Source of the DNA: Streptomyces albus subsp. albus
GTDB taxonomy: Bacteria > Actinomycetota > Actinomycetes > Streptomycetales > Streptomycetaceae
Assembly (NCBI RefSeq): GCF_000725885.1
Contig: NZ_JODR01000003.1
Span: 62,001-126,000, forward strand
Length of the DNA: 64,000 bases
Direction of reading: 5' to 3'
Under the pieces are notes generated by a model, which was not told the origin of the DNA, ran no database searches, and saw nothing but the letters and a program-made list of their open reading frames with translations. Position 1 is the first letter of the stretch, and every line of letters begins with the position of its first letter. Position numbers and translations under genes: made by a program. This document shows positions 1-7,978 of this stretch, piece after piece.

Positions 1-567
1 CAGCCCCCATCCGTCGGGGAATGCGACCGCGCTGTCGAGGAAGTACCCGGCGTCCGGGATACCGTGTGCCTCGATAGCGGCCCCCAGTGCGGCCCGGCTG
101 GGGGCGCGGCGCGGCCAGCCGGTGCAGTCGAGCACGGGCCGGGTCTCCGGCTCCCGGTTGAGGACCGTCATGTCGGAGACGACCAGGGCCCGCACCCGCT
201 GCGGGGCGCGGGCGGCCAGGACGTAGGCGACGGCCCCGCCCATGGAGTGGCCGAGAACGGCGGCCGAGCCGATGCCGAGCGCGTCGAGAAGCGCGACGGC
301 GTCGTCGGCGTACCCCTCCGGCGTGAAGTCGGACGCGCTGTCGGAGCGGCCGTGGCCGCGCTGGTCCGGGGCGACGACCCGGTAGCGGCCCGCCAGTGCG
401 CGGGCCAGCGGCGTGAAGAGCCGGCCGCGGCCGAAGTGCCCGTGCAGGGCGAGCAGTACGGGGTGGTCGCCGCCGGAGTCGAGGTACGCCAGGCGGCGCC
501 CGCCGAGGTCGAGGGAGTGCTCGGCCGGCGCTGCGGCGCCGGCCGGCTGGTCGCGTGCGGCTGGCAT
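1..567 (-). CDS. alpha/beta hydrolase, C-terminus cut by window edge
   Basis: This is an alpha/beta-hydrolase-fold enzyme of unknown substrate. The 189 visible residues begin with a short Pro/Ala-rich leader and a first strand (LDLGGRRLAYLDSGG), followed by the oxyanion segment LALHGHFGRG. The segment VAPDQRGHGRSD precedes the nucleophile elbow GHSMGG at about residues 106-111, whose Ser is the expected nucleophile. The catalytic Asp and His would lie in the missing part, because the gene reads leftward out of the window. The ATG at 567 is chosen because a GGAAGGA ribosome site lies just upstream. It is divergent from the transporter at 717. The fold is confident; the substrate is not known. 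Confidence 0.85.
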   Translation of the reverse strand, partial: MPAARDQPAGAAAPAEHSLDLGGRRLAYLDSGGDHPVLLALHGHFGRGRLFTPLARALAGRYRVVAPDQRGHGRSDSASDFTPEGYADDAVALLDALGIGSAAVLGHSMGGAVAYVLAARAPQRVRALVVSDMTVLNREPETRPVLDCTGWPRRAPSRAALGAAIEAHGIPDAGYFLDSAVAFPDGWGL

Positions 568-716
568 GGCGGGGCTCTTCCTTCCGTAGGGGGCTGTGGT
601 TGCGGGCGGCCGTCTCCGGTTCGGCCGGCGGCCGGGGGGTGACTGTAGTCTCCGGTGACCGGCCCCGGAGCGTGTGCGGGACCGCCGGTGTACGTGGGTG
701 ACGGGGAGGCACGGGG

Positions 717-2096
717 ATGGGCGCGGTCGCGGAGCGGTCCGGTCGGCAGCGGGCGGGAACCGAGGAGTTGGGCGACGTCCGGGAGCGGCGGCGCGAGCAG
801 CGCGGCTGGTACTTCTACGACTGGGCCAACTCGGTCTTCTCCACCAGTGTGCTCACGGTCTTCCTCGGCCCCTACCTGACCGAGGTCACCAAGGCCGCGG
901 CCGACGCGGACGGTTACGTCCATCCGCTCGGCATCCCGGTGCGCGCCGGGTCGTTCTTCCCGTACGCGGTCTCCGCCTCCGTACTGCTGTCGGTCCTGGT
1001 GATGCCGCTCGCCGCGGCGTTCGCCGACCGGACGGGACGGAAGAAGCCCCTGCTGGGCGTCTCGGCCTACCTCGGCGCCGCGGCGACCGCGGGCATGTAC
1101 TTCCTGGACGGCGACCGCTATCTGCTCGGCGGTGTGCTGCTGGTGGTGGCGAACGTCAGCTTCGCCGTCTCCGTGGTGCTCTACCACGCCTTCCTGCCGC
1201 AGATCTCCACACCGGGGGAACGTGACGCGGTCTCCTCGCGCGGCTGGGCGTTCGGTTACGCGGCGGGCGCGCTCGTCCTCGTGGCGAACCTGGCACTGTT
1301 CCTGGGCCACGACGCGCTCGGGGTCACCGAGTCCGTGGCCGTGCGCATCTGCCTGGCGTCGGCCGGACTGTGGTGGGCCGTCTTCACCGTGGTGCCGCTG
1401 CTGCGCCTGCGGGAGCGGCCCGTCCCCCAGCACACCGCGGTCCGGGTCTCGTTGGGACAGGGCTTCGGCCAGCTCGCCGACACCTTCCGGGAGTTGCGCC
1501 GTTATCCGCTGACGCTGCTGTTCCTGCTGGCGTACCTGCTCTACAACGACGGCATCCAGACAGTGATCACGCAGGCGTCGGTCTACGGCTCCGAGGGGCT
1601 GGGGCTGGACCAGACGACACTGATCGGCGCGATCCTGCTGGTGCAGGTCCTCGCGGTGGCCGGGGCGCTGCTGCTGGGCAGGCTCGCGGCACGCCACGGC
1701 GCCAAGCGCACGATCCTGGGCTCGCTCGTGGCGTGGACGGTCACGGTGGGCGCCGGCTACTTCCTGCCGCGCGAGGAGCCGGTGTGGTTCTACGCCCTGG
1801 CGGTCGGCATCGGTCTGGTGCTGGGCGGCAGCCAGGCACTGTCCCGCTCGCTGTTCAGCCATCTGGTGCCGGCGGGCAAGGAGGCGGAGTACTTCGCGCT
1901 GTACGAGATCAGCGACCGGGGGACGAGCTGGCTGGGACCACTGGTGTTCGGCCTGGCCTACCAGCTCACGGGTGACTACCGGTATGCCATCCTGTCGCTG
2001 GTGGTCTTCTTCGCCCTCGGTTTCGTCCTGCTGGCACGGGTACCCGTCCGCCGCGCGGCTGCCGCCGTGGGGAACCTCCCGCCCGGCCGGATTTAG
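717..2096 (+). CDS. MFS transporter, UMF1/Atg22-like family
   Basis: A 459-residue membrane transporter of the major facilitator superfamily. The N-terminal signature YFYDWANSVFSTSV followed by FLGPYLTEV is typical of the UMF1 group, related to the fungal vacuolar effluxer Atg22. About twelve hydrophobic segments follow, with a cytoplasmic loop ADRTGRKKP between the second and third. The C-terminal half keeps the GGSQALSRSLFSHLVP segment characteristic of this family. The substrate is unknown; fungal Atg22 exports amino acids from the vacuole, which is only a loose guide. The ATG at 717 has a GGGGAGG ribosome site. It is a single gene, followed by the 310-bp leader region of rbpA. Confidence 0.88.
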   Translation: MGAVAERSGRQRAGTEELGDVRERRREQRGWYFYDWANSVFSTSVLTVFLGPYLTEVTKAAADADGYVHPLGIPVRAGSFFPYAVSASVLLSVLVMPLAAAFADRTGRKKPLLGVSAYLGAAATAGMYFLDGDRYLLGGVLLVVANVSFAVSVVLYHAFLPQISTPGERDAVSSRGWAFGYAAGALVLVANLALFLGHDALGVTESVAVRICLASAGLWWAVFTVVPLLRLRERPVPQHTAVRVSLGQGFGQLADTFRELRRYPLTLLFLLAYLLYNDGIQTVITQASVYGSEGLGLDQTTLIGAILLVQVLAVAGALLLGRLAARHGAKRTILGSLVAWTVTVGAGYFLPREEPVWFYALAVGIGLVLGGSQALSRSLFSHLVPAGKEAEYFALYEISDRGTSWLGPLVFGLAYQLTGDYRYAILSLVVFFALGFVLLARVPVRRAAAAVGNLPPGRI

Positions 2097-2318
2097 ACCT
2101 GCGGGTGTCGGGCCGGTAAGGTACGCCTTTGGCCCACCGGGATGGACCGTTACTGCACGCCGAAGAGATGCGAACAGTGGGTGACATCTTCTGTCAGTTG
2201 TGACAAACCGGTCACCGGGGGGTACCGCAGATCAACGAAGCGGCAGCACGAGGAGCAGCGGCGCGCGGCCCCTCCGCCACGGTGGAGGCGCGTGGCGGGT
2301 GGGTGATCTCCCCATGCG

Positions 2319-2344
2319 GGAATCTTCACCGGCAGCCGGACGTT
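2319..2344 (+). promoter_or_regulatory. SigR-type promoter of rbpA
   Basis: The sequence GGAAT (2319-2323) is followed after exactly 18 bases by GTT (2342-2344). This matches the Streptomyces SigR consensus GGAAT-N18/19-GTT for thiol-oxidative stress. rbpA is a known SigR target in Streptomyces coelicolor. Transcription would begin near 2350, giving a leader of about 57 nt before the ATG at 2407. The rest of the 2097-2406 gap shows nothing else I can name. Confidence 0.8.
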
Positions 2345-2406
2345 GACCGGATGACGACGACAGCGACACCTGTCCTGTGGGCGACAAGCCCGGGAGGCAC
2401 GAATTC

Positions 2407-2796
2407 ATGAGTGAGCGAGCTCTTCGCGGCACGCGACTCGTGGTGACCAGCTACGAGACCGACCGCGGCATCGATCTGGCCCCGCGCCAGGCCGTGGAGT
2501 ACGCATGCCAGAACGGCCATCGTTTCGAGATGCCGTTCTCCGTTGAGGCCGAGATTCCGTCCGAGTGGGAGTGCAAGGTGTGCGGCGCCCAGGCACTCCT
2601 GGTCGACGGGGAGGGTCCCGAGGAGAAAAAGACCAAGCCCGCGCGTACGCACTGGGACATGCTCATGGAGCGGCGGACCCGTGAGGAGCTGGAGGAGGTC
2701 CTCGCCGAGAGGCTCGCCGTGCTGCGTTCCGGCACCATGAACCTCGCGGTCCACCCGCGCGACGACAACAGCGGGAGCAAGCGCAAGTCGGCTTGA
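2407..2796 (+). CDS. rbpA: RNA polymerase-binding protein RbpA
   Basis: RbpA is an actinobacterial transcription factor that binds RNA polymerase and principal sigma factors and stimulates open complex formation. The 129-residue protein starts MSERALRGTRLVVTSYETD and shows the Cys/His set of the Streptomyces protein: C34, H38, C56 and C59 (ACQNGH and ECKVC). The C-terminal part (THWDMLMERRTREELEEVL) is the sigma-interaction region. An upstream in-frame ATG at 2377 exists, but 2407 gives the family N-terminus. A SigR-type promoter lies upstream and a perfect 18-bp terminator hairpin downstream, so it is monocistronic and probably induced by disulfide stress. Confidence 0.97.
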   Translation: MSERALRGTRLVVTSYETDRGIDLAPRQAVEYACQNGHRFEMPFSVEAEIPSEWECKVCGAQALLVDGEGPEEKKTKPARTHWDMLMERRTREELEEVLAERLAVLRSGTMNLAVHPRDDNSGSKRKSA

Positions 2797-2828
2797 TCCG
2801 CCCGCCCGGGCAGCCGGGCGACATCACG

Positions 2829-2872
2829 AGAGGGCCCGGGGCCACGCACGACCGCGTGGCCCCGGGCCCTCT
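2829..2872 (+). terminator. rbpA transcription terminator
   Basis: A perfect 18-bp inverted repeat (2829-2846 and 2855-2872) with an 8-nt loop is followed by a short T run. It lies 32 bp after the rbpA stop codon. It is among the longest perfect stems in the window. Confidence 0.88.
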
Positions 2873-2997
2873 TTCCTGTGCGCGCACACCCGGTCCGCCG
2901 CTCCTTCGCGGTGTCATTCCCGCTGGCAGAGCGCGCGTGTCCGTACATAGTGTGGGCTGGAACGTGGGGCTTCCGGTGATGAGGAGGAGAGCGGGCC

Positions 2998-3396
2998 GTG
3001 GATGGGGAAACGCTGCAGAAGGTGGCCCTGCGCCACGCCGAGAGTCTGCCGTCCGCCTCGCTCGAATATCCTTTCGGGCCCGGCTGGGAGGTCTTCAAGG
3101 TGCGCGGCAAGGTGTTCATGCTGATGACCAGCGCGCCCGGCGAACCGGTCGTGATCCTGAAGTCGGAGCCGGGTGAGGCCGAGGCCCTCCGCGAGGCCCA
3201 TGCGGACATCACCCGCGGCTACCACATGAACAAGAGGCACTGGATCACGCTGGAGCCCGGCGGCCCGATGGACGAGGACCTGGTCGAGGAGCTGGTCACC
3301 GAGTCCTACCGGCTCGTGGTCGCCAACCTTCCCCGGTCGGCCCGCCCGGTCGATCCGGAAACGTACGGCATCCACACCGAGGCCGCGCAACGATGA
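2998..3396 (+). CDS. MmcQ/YjbR family protein
   Basis: A 132-residue single-domain protein of the MmcQ/YjbR family (double-wing or CyaY-like fold). Family members are often annotated as DNA-binding, but their biochemical role is not settled. The diagnostic run is EYPFGPGWEVFKVRGKVFML near the N-terminus, then KSEPGEAEALREAHADITRGYHMNKRHW, with the conserved G-Y-H-M-N-K-R-H-W core around residues 77-85. The GTG start at 2998 follows GAGGAGGAG. It stands alone between rbpA and the convergent fxsA gene. Confidence 0.85.
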   Translation: MDGETLQKVALRHAESLPSASLEYPFGPGWEVFKVRGKVFMLMTSAPGEPVVILKSEPGEAEALREAHADITRGYHMNKRHWITLEPGGPMDEDLVEELVTESYRLVVANLPRSARPVDPETYGIHTEAAQR

Positions 3397-3566
3397 CGGT
3401 CACCGGGAGGGTCGCCCCCCTCCCCAGGGGGCCGGGCAGCGTCTGGCGCGCGTGACGGGCGGTGCAGGAGAGCCGCCGCCCGTGACCGCCGGGTCCGCCG
3501 GCCAGGGACGCGTCCGCCGGAGCGGCCCCGCCGGTCACAGGCCCGCGGGACGGCTCTGTGTTCCTC

Positions 3567-4226
3567 TCAGCGTTCCCCTCGGCGGTCCTCGCCCTCGTCC
3601 TCGCGGACGACCTCACCCTGGACGACCTTGCCGTCGGGACGGTGCATCCGCACCTGCTGCTCGGCGGCCCGCGCCTGCTGGTAGGCGTCGCCGATACTGC
3701 CCGCGGGGAAACCGCTGCGGCGCTCCAGATAGCGCCGGGTGGCGCCGCGCAGCAGCCGGGCCGTCGGCGGGAAGAGGCACAGCAGCCCGAGCACGTCCGA
3801 GAGCAGGCCGGGAATCATCAGCAGCAGCCCGCCGAGCATCGCCGTGCCGTTGCCGCCCCTCCCCTCGGCGGCCAGCTCGTCACCGGGCCGGGCAGCGCCC
3901 CGCGACTGCTCCTGGGCGCGCTGCACCGTCTCGGCCAGATTGCGCCAGGCGCGCCGCCCGGCGCGTTTGATGGCGGCCGAGCCCAGCACGATGCCCGCCA
4001 CCAGCACCACGAAGACCGTCAGCCCGCCGGCCGCCTGGCCCAGCAGGGTCAGCAGCCAGATCTCCAGCACGATCCACGCGGCGACGGCCAGCGGCGCCAG
4101 GGTGCGGACCTTCGACCGGGGCGGCCTGGGCGGCCGGGTCCCGCCGGGGCCGGCCCCGGGCCCGCCGTCCGCCCCGCCCCGGTCCTGTCCGTGGGGCTCG
4201 TACGGGAAGGGTGCGCGCGTCGTCAT
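3567..4226 (-). CDS. fxsA: FxsA family membrane protein
   Basis: A 219-residue membrane protein of the FxsA family, named after the E. coli protein whose overproduction relieves phage T7 exclusion by F plasmid. The normal role is unknown. A Pro/Gly-rich N-terminus (residues 1-40) is followed by the paired segments PLAVAAWIVLEIWLLTLLGQ and FVVLVAGIVLGSAAIKR. A third hydrophobic stretch, LGGLLLMIPGLLSDVLGLL, is the family hallmark. The charged C-terminus ends in EDEGEDRRGER. The ATG at 4226 has a GGAAG site. It is the last gene of the leftward lnt-ppm-fxsA group, 35 nt after ppm, an arrangement I recall as conserved in streptomycetes. Confidence 0.88.
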   Translation of the reverse strand: MTTRAPFPYEPHGQDRGGADGGPGAGPGGTRPPRPPRSKVRTLAPLAVAAWIVLEIWLLTLLGQAAGGLTVFVVLVAGIVLGSAAIKRAGRRAWRNLAETVQRAQEQSRGAARPGDELAAEGRGGNGTAMLGGLLLMIPGLLSDVLGLLCLFPPTARLLRGATRRYLERRSGFPAGSIGDAYQQARAAEQQVRMHRPDGKVVQGEVVREDEGEDRRGER

Positions 4227-4261
4227 GCTTCCAGTGTGCCTGGCGACGCGTAGGGCCCGGA

Positions 4262-5029
4262 TCAGCGGTCCTTGCGCCCCATCACCTTCTTGACGCGGTC
4301 CTCCACGCCCCACGCCGCGATCCGCCACAGCGCCTCGGCCATGATGTCGCGGCTCATCTTGGAGTCGCCCCGCTCCCGCTCGACGAACGTGATCGGCACC
4401 TCGACCACGTGGTACCCGGCGTGCACCGTGCGGCGGGTGAGGTCGACCTGGAAGCAGTAGCCCTGGGAGGCGATGGAGTCCAGCCCGATGCCCTCCAGCG
4501 TCTCCTTGCGGAAGGCACGGAAGCCGGCCGTCACATCCCGTACGTCCACGTCCAGCAGCAGCCGCGAGTAGGTGCTCGCGCCGCGCGAGAGGAACTCCCG
4601 GGACTTGGGCCAGTTGACGATCCGGCCGCCGGGCACCCAGCGGGAGCCGATCACCAGGTCGGCGCCGCCCAGCGCGGTCAGCAGCCGGGGCAGTTCCTCG
4701 GGCGGGTGGGAGCCGTCGGCGTCCATCTCGACGAGTACGCCGTAGCCGTTGTCGATGCCCCAGCGGAAGCCGGCCAGATAGGCGGCTCCCAGCCCTTCCT
4801 TGCCCTTGCGGTGCAGCACGTGCACGTGGTCGTCCTCGGCCGCGAGCTCGTCGGCGATCTTGCCGGTGCCGTCGGGGCTGTTGTCGTCGGCGACGAGGAC
4901 GTGGGCCTCGGGCACCGCCTGGCGCACCCGGTCGACGACAGGCTTGATGTTGTCGGCCTCGTTGTAGGTCGGGATGATGACCAGGGCCGTGCCGAGCGGG
5001 CCGTACCGCCGTTGTCCGCCGTCCGTCAC
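4262..5029 (-). CDS. ppm1: polyprenol monophosphomannose synthase (Ppm/DPM1-like)
   Basis: A GT2 glycosyltransferase of 255 residues that transfers mannose from GDP-mannose to polyprenyl phosphate. The product is the donor for protein O-mannosylation and lipoglycans. The catalytic domain shows IIPTYNEADNI, the nucleotide-binding VADDNSPDGTG and the metal site EMDADGSHPPEE, then GSRWVPGG. No C-terminal membrane domain is present, as in bacterial Ppm1 catalytic units. The GTG at 5029 has a GGAGGGG site and overlaps the lnt stop codon (GTGA). In Mycobacterium tuberculosis the two activities are fused in one protein, so the overlap here keeps the same linkage. Confidence 0.93.
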   Translation of the reverse strand: MTDGGQRRYGPLGTALVIIPTYNEADNIKPVVDRVRQAVPEAHVLVADDNSPDGTGKIADELAAEDDHVHVLHRKGKEGLGAAYLAGFRWGIDNGYGVLVEMDADGSHPPEELPRLLTALGGADLVIGSRWVPGGRIVNWPKSREFLSRGASTYSRLLLDVDVRDVTAGFRAFRKETLEGIGLDSIASQGYCFQVDLTRRTVHAGYHVVEVPITFVERERGDSKMSRDIMAEALWRIAAWGVEDRVKKVMGRKDR

Positions 5030-7401
5030 TGGTGCTGCCCCTCCGTTTGAGCCTGTCGGTCGTGCTGTTCTCGGTGCTGCTGGTCGTTGTCGCCGGGCGC
5101 GCCGGCAGCGTCGGCTGCTTCGCCGCGGCCGGCCGTGCGGTCCTCGCCGGCCGCCCGTCCGGTGGGGCGGGCGTGACCGGCCTCCCGCCGGTCGTCCCCC
5201 TGACCGACGCCGGGTGCTGCGGCCGGGGCCGCCGCGCGCGGGCGGGCGCCACGGTCCCCGCGGCCCAGGAACCAGGCCCCGGCGCAGGCGAGCACGCCCA
5301 CGATAGCGAGCGTCCACTCGGGGGCCGCCCCGACACGATCGGCGACGGTCAGATCGTCGCGGAGCGGAAGCGTGCCGGTGAGCACGTCGCGGGTGAACTC
5401 CTCCGTGCGCTGCCGCACGGTGCCGTCCGGCTCGACGATGGCGCTGATGCCGCTGGTCGCCGCCGTCACCACGGCACGGCCGTGCTCGATGGCCCGCAGC
5501 TTGGACATCACCAGCTGCTGTTCCGGCTGGCCCGTCCGGCCGTAGGTGGCGTTGTTGGTCTGTACGACGAGCGCCCGGGCACCGTCCCGCACCGTGTCCC
5601 GGGGGATCTCGTCGTAGGCCACCTCGAAGCAGATGACGTCACCCAGCCGGGCGGGGCCGGTCCGGAGCACCCCGGTGTGGTCGCCCGGGTAGAAGTCCCG
5701 GGGGATCTGCTGGAGGCGGGTGATGACCTTGCTGAGCTGGTCACGGAAGGGCACGTACTCGCCGAACGGGACCGGGTGCTGCTTGGTGTACGAGGCACCC
5801 GGGCCCTTCTCCGGGTCCCACACGATGCCCTGGTTCTCCACGTAGCCCTGCTTGGTGGGGTGGTCGACCAGGGCCCCCACCAGCACGGGCACCCCGACCG
5901 CCTTGACGGCCTCGTCGATGCGGTCGCCGGCCTGAGGGTACTTGTAGGGGTCGAGGTCCGAGGCGTTCTCCGGCCAGATCACCAGATCGGGCTTGGGCTC
6001 CTTGCCCTGCTTGATCCGCTTCGCCAGTCCGAGGGTGGCCTCGACGTGGTTGTTGAGGATCTGCATGGGACGGCCCAGGAAGTGCATCCCCGGCTGCTGC
6101 ACGTCGCCCTGGACGACGGCGATCCGTACGGTGTCGTCCGCCTTCACCGGCACCGGCACCGCGAGGCCGACGACGGTGACGGCCGCGGCCGTCAGCAGCG
6201 CGCCGCCCGCGGTGGCGTACGCGCGGGTGGTGCGGGCCGCAGCCGCGCGCAGCCGCCAGGCGGCCAGGACCACGGCGGCCAGCAGGACGCCGGTCAGCGC
6301 GACGGCGAACGTCACCAGCGGGGCACCGCCGAGCGCGGCCAGCGGGGTGTAGGGGGAACCGGTGTTGGCGAACGCGAGACGCCCCCAGGGGAAGCCGCCG
6401 AAGGGGATGCGGTCGCGCAGGAACTCCTCGGTCACCCACAGGCAGGCGCCCCACAGCGGCCAGGCCGTGAGCCGTGAGGTGACGGCCAGCGCGGCGCCCA
6501 GTCCCAGCATGAACAGCGCCTGGATGAAGGCGAGTCCGACGACCGCGTCCCAGCCGACGACGCGCAGCCATGCGAGCAGCACGAGGAAGAAGGGCCAGCC
6601 GAACGCGAGGCCCAGCCAGGCACCCTGCCGGCCCGTCCTGCCCCGGGTGAGCAGGCTCAGCGTGGCGACGGACACCAGCGAGAGGGGCCACAGCCCGTAC
6701 GGCGGGAACGCGAAAGCGAGCGCCACACCGGCGAGTACGGCCAGGGCCGTCGATCCCGCCTCGCGGCGCGCGAGCGCGGCGAGCCGCCGCAGGCGCCCCG
6801 GCCGCGCCGCGGTGGACGCCGCCCCGCTCCTCGGCGCGGTGGGCGCCGCCTCGCTCCCCTCCGCCGTGGCACCGCCCGGCTCCTCGGACACCTCGTCCCC
6901 CTTCTCCGCAACCGGACGGCCGGTCTCCTCGGGGGCCGTTGCCGTCCCGCCCGCGGCCGGCTGCCCCGGCTCGGCGGGCGCCGGCCCCTCCTCGGCGGGC
7001 GCCGTACCGTCCGCCTCGGCAGCCGGGTGTCCGGAGCCCGGAGCGTGGCCGTCCGTGGAAGCGGTGGTGGTCTCGCCGCCGTCGGCCGTGGCCGCTTCGC
7101 CCCGCCGTGCGGCGGGCGCACGGGAACCCTGCGGCGGGGTGGCGCGTTCGCCGGGTGGCGGAACGTCACTGCCGTGCCGTACGTCATCGCGTGAGGTGTC
7201 GCCGGCCGGGGGCTCGCCGCTGCCGCCGCTCGGGCGTGCGGCGGACGCCGCCTCCTCGGGGCGCTGACCGGTGCTGTCGGCGGATGCGGCAGCCTCGCGT
7301 GCCGTTCCGTCCGGCGCGCTGCGGGGCGCGCCGGGTGCCGCCTCGCGCTCCCGGGGGCCGTCCGGGGCGGAGGCGGAACTGGTGTCGGGGCCCGATGCCA
7401 A
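5026..7401 (-). CDS. lnt: apolipoprotein N-acyltransferase with long N-terminal extension
   Basis: Lnt adds the third acyl chain to the N-terminal cysteine of lipoproteins at the outer face of the membrane. After an Ala/Pro/Glu/Gly-rich, apparently disordered N-terminus of about 205 residues comes a run of hydrophobic segments beginning LAVLAGVALAFAFPPYGLWP. The carbon-nitrogen hydrolase domain follows, with the triad regions VIWPENA (Glu), YTKQHPVPFGEY (Lys) and DVICFEVAYDE (Cys). A TTG start at 7401 is proposed because AGGAAGG lies 8 nt upstream, giving 791 residues; a later start is possible because usual Lnt proteins are near 520-550 residues. The gene is translationally coupled to ppm. 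Confidence 0.88.
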   Translation of the reverse strand: MASGPDTSSASAPDGPREREAAPGAPRSAPDGTAREAAASADSTGQRPEEAASAARPSGGSGEPPAGDTSRDDVRHGSDVPPPGERATPPQGSRAPAARRGEAATADGGETTTASTDGHAPGSGHPAAEADGTAPAEEGPAPAEPGQPAAGGTATAPEETGRPVAEKGDEVSEEPGGATAEGSEAAPTAPRSGAASTAARPGRLRRLAALARREAGSTALAVLAGVALAFAFPPYGLWPLSLVSVATLSLLTRGRTGRQGAWLGLAFGWPFFLVLLAWLRVVGWDAVVGLAFIQALFMLGLGAALAVTSRLTAWPLWGACLWVTEEFLRDRIPFGGFPWGRLAFANTGSPYTPLAALGGAPLVTFAVALTGVLLAAVVLAAWRLRAAAARTTRAYATAGGALLTAAAVTVVGLAVPVPVKADDTVRIAVVQGDVQQPGMHFLGRPMQILNNHVEATLGLAKRIKQGKEPKPDLVIWPENASDLDPYKYPQAGDRIDEAVKAVGVPVLVGALVDHPTKQGYVENQGIVWDPEKGPGASYTKQHPVPFGEYVPFRDQLSKVITRLQQIPRDFYPGDHTGVLRTGPARLGDVICFEVAYDEIPRDTVRDGARALVVQTNNATYGRTGQPEQQLVMSKLRAIEHGRAVVTAATSGISAIVEPDGTVRQRTEEFTRDVLTGTLPLRDDLTVADRVGAAPEWTLAIVGVLACAGAWFLGRGDRGARPRAAAPAAAPGVGQGDDRREAGHARPTGRAAGEDRTAGRGEAADAAGAPGDNDQQHREQHDRQAQTEGQHQ

Positions 7402-7978
7402 GGTCGCGGCCTTCCTAGCAGGTCGTGCGGTGGTGAGGTGACCGTACAACGCGCGGGGGGCGCCGCGGGGCGCGGGACCGCAAAGCGGTGGAGCACCGTG
7501 ACGCACGGAGCGGAACGGGTAGCCGACAGGTCACAGTTGGTGACCGGCGGGGATGTGCCGCGGCGCGGGCCGCGGTCTGCGGATCGGGGCCCGGCGCCCT
7601 TCGGGCCGACCTGGGACCCGCTGGCTGCGGGTCGACCGAAAGCCGTTGTCTACTGAGCGTCCGGGCCCCGTCCCGGGTCACACCCGCCGACCGGCGGAAG
7701 GCATCTGTCCCGTGCCGCGGGCGCTGGACCTGGCTCGCAGCGGTGGTGCGCCGGTGCGGTACACCACCCCTGGCCCAGCGGCGTTCGACGACAGCGCGGA
7801 AGCTCCCCGGTCGGACGTCCTGTGGTGGACGCGGCCGAACCTACCGGCCCGCGGGCGACGGTTGTCAACAGCGCCGCCACCAGGGGTGTTCCGGAGAATC
7901 AGCAGGTCAGTGCGGAATCCGGGGCGCCGGGGCGACAGGCCGGGGGGCTCTCGTTCAGCCGTATCGGGCGCGCTCGCA
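7402..7978. other. 577-bp gap upstream of lnt
   Basis: No convincing gene is seen between the lnt start and the end of the amidohydrolase. Short open frames here lack ribosome sites and recognisable sequence. The region must carry the promoter of the lnt-ppm-fxsA operon, and a candidate is listed separately. Confidence 0.5.
7838..7868 (-). promoter_or_regulatory. candidate promoter of the lnt-ppm-fxsA operon
   Basis: On the minus strand TTGACA (7868-7863) is followed after 19 bases by TAGGTT (7843-7838), or after 18 by GTAGGT. This is close to the HrdB consensus, with a slightly long spacer. If used, the leader to the proposed lnt start would be about 430 nt, which is long, so another promoter nearer lnt is possible. 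Confidence 0.3.

Noticed and set aside
2115..2126. AAGGTACGCCTT downstream of the UMF1-type gene as an iron box
   Set aside because: Only four-base arms match, far from the 19-bp DmdR/IdeR consensus, and neither neighbour is an iron gene.
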